Positions 63,994 to 64,000 of a DNA stretch of 64,000 bases are shown here, in pieces. Below the pieces are notes generated by a model. The model saw only the letters and a program-made list of their open reading frames with translations. It was not told the origin of the DNA and searched no databases. This stretch comes from Nitrosospira lacus (GTDB taxonomy: Bacteria; Pseudomonadota; Gammaproteobacteria; Burkholderiales; Nitrosomonadaceae). Every line of letters begins with the position of its first letter. The first letter of the stretch is position 1. The stretch is from assembly GCF_000355765.4 (NCBI RefSeq), contig NZ_CP021106.3, positions 2,389,137 to 2,453,136 on the forward strand, in the 5' to 3' direction. The position numbers and the translations under genes were made by a program.

Positions 63994-64000
63994 CGCATTA

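Overview
The window looks like a chromosomal segment of a betaproteobacterium, most likely an ammonia oxidiser of the Nitrosospira/Nitrosomonadaceae type. This is an inference from gene content: a PEP-CTERM surface protein, a CzcCBA metal efflux system with a linked P-II protein, two long transaldolases with a short 6-phosphogluconate dehydrogenase, a class I cytochrome c, and moderate GC. No ribosomal or nitrification gene is present to settle it.

Layout. (1) 1-10.6 kb, minus strand: an unusual cluster of a giant LamG-repeat protein (2103 aa), a small Cys-rich protein, a 783-aa polyprotein (Hint-like domain, HEVGH zincin-like domain, nine copies of a basic GARDRQRRKK module between acidic spacers) and a lasso-cyclase-like asparagine synthase cut by the window edge. 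A strong hairpin separates the polyprotein from the synthase. This resembles a peptide-producing system with an unusual precursor and is the best candidate for something undescribed. (2) 11-27.8 kb: mostly housekeeping and accessory genes: VOC protein, rifampicin-phosphotransferase-like enzyme with TetR regulator, cytochrome c, DUF4105 and DUF3015 proteins, Ogt, a compact uracil-DNA-glycosylase/amidohydrolase/S41-peptidase operon, and a PA0069-type radical SAM protein. (3) 27.9-32.3 kb: defence-like genes: a TIR/SLOG-like protein, a membrane CBS protein, and a SIR2-TPR protein lying between two fragments of a decayed second copy of dnaQ. (4) 32.3-38.3 kb: czcCBA efflux operon ending in a P-II-like gene. 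(5) 38.6-53.4 kb: dnaQ, rnhA, a methyltransferase, gloB, and pentose-phosphate genes (two tal, gnd, pgl) interspersed with two TetR/SufR-like regulators, a paralogous pair of small envelope proteins, DoxX and a lactonase-like MBL enzyme. (6) 53.9-64 kb: tRNA-Asn followed by an AT-rich mobile or defence island: PEP-CTERM gene, a near-perfect copy of the tRNA 3' end, a two-gene OLD-nuclease + REase/STAND ATPase operon, a nested IS3 element, an IS-truncated HUH replication protein and an AlpA-like regulator.

All functions are read from motifs in the translated sequence. No database search was run, and start codons were chosen from Shine-Dalgarno spacing, signal peptides or overlaps where these could be seen.
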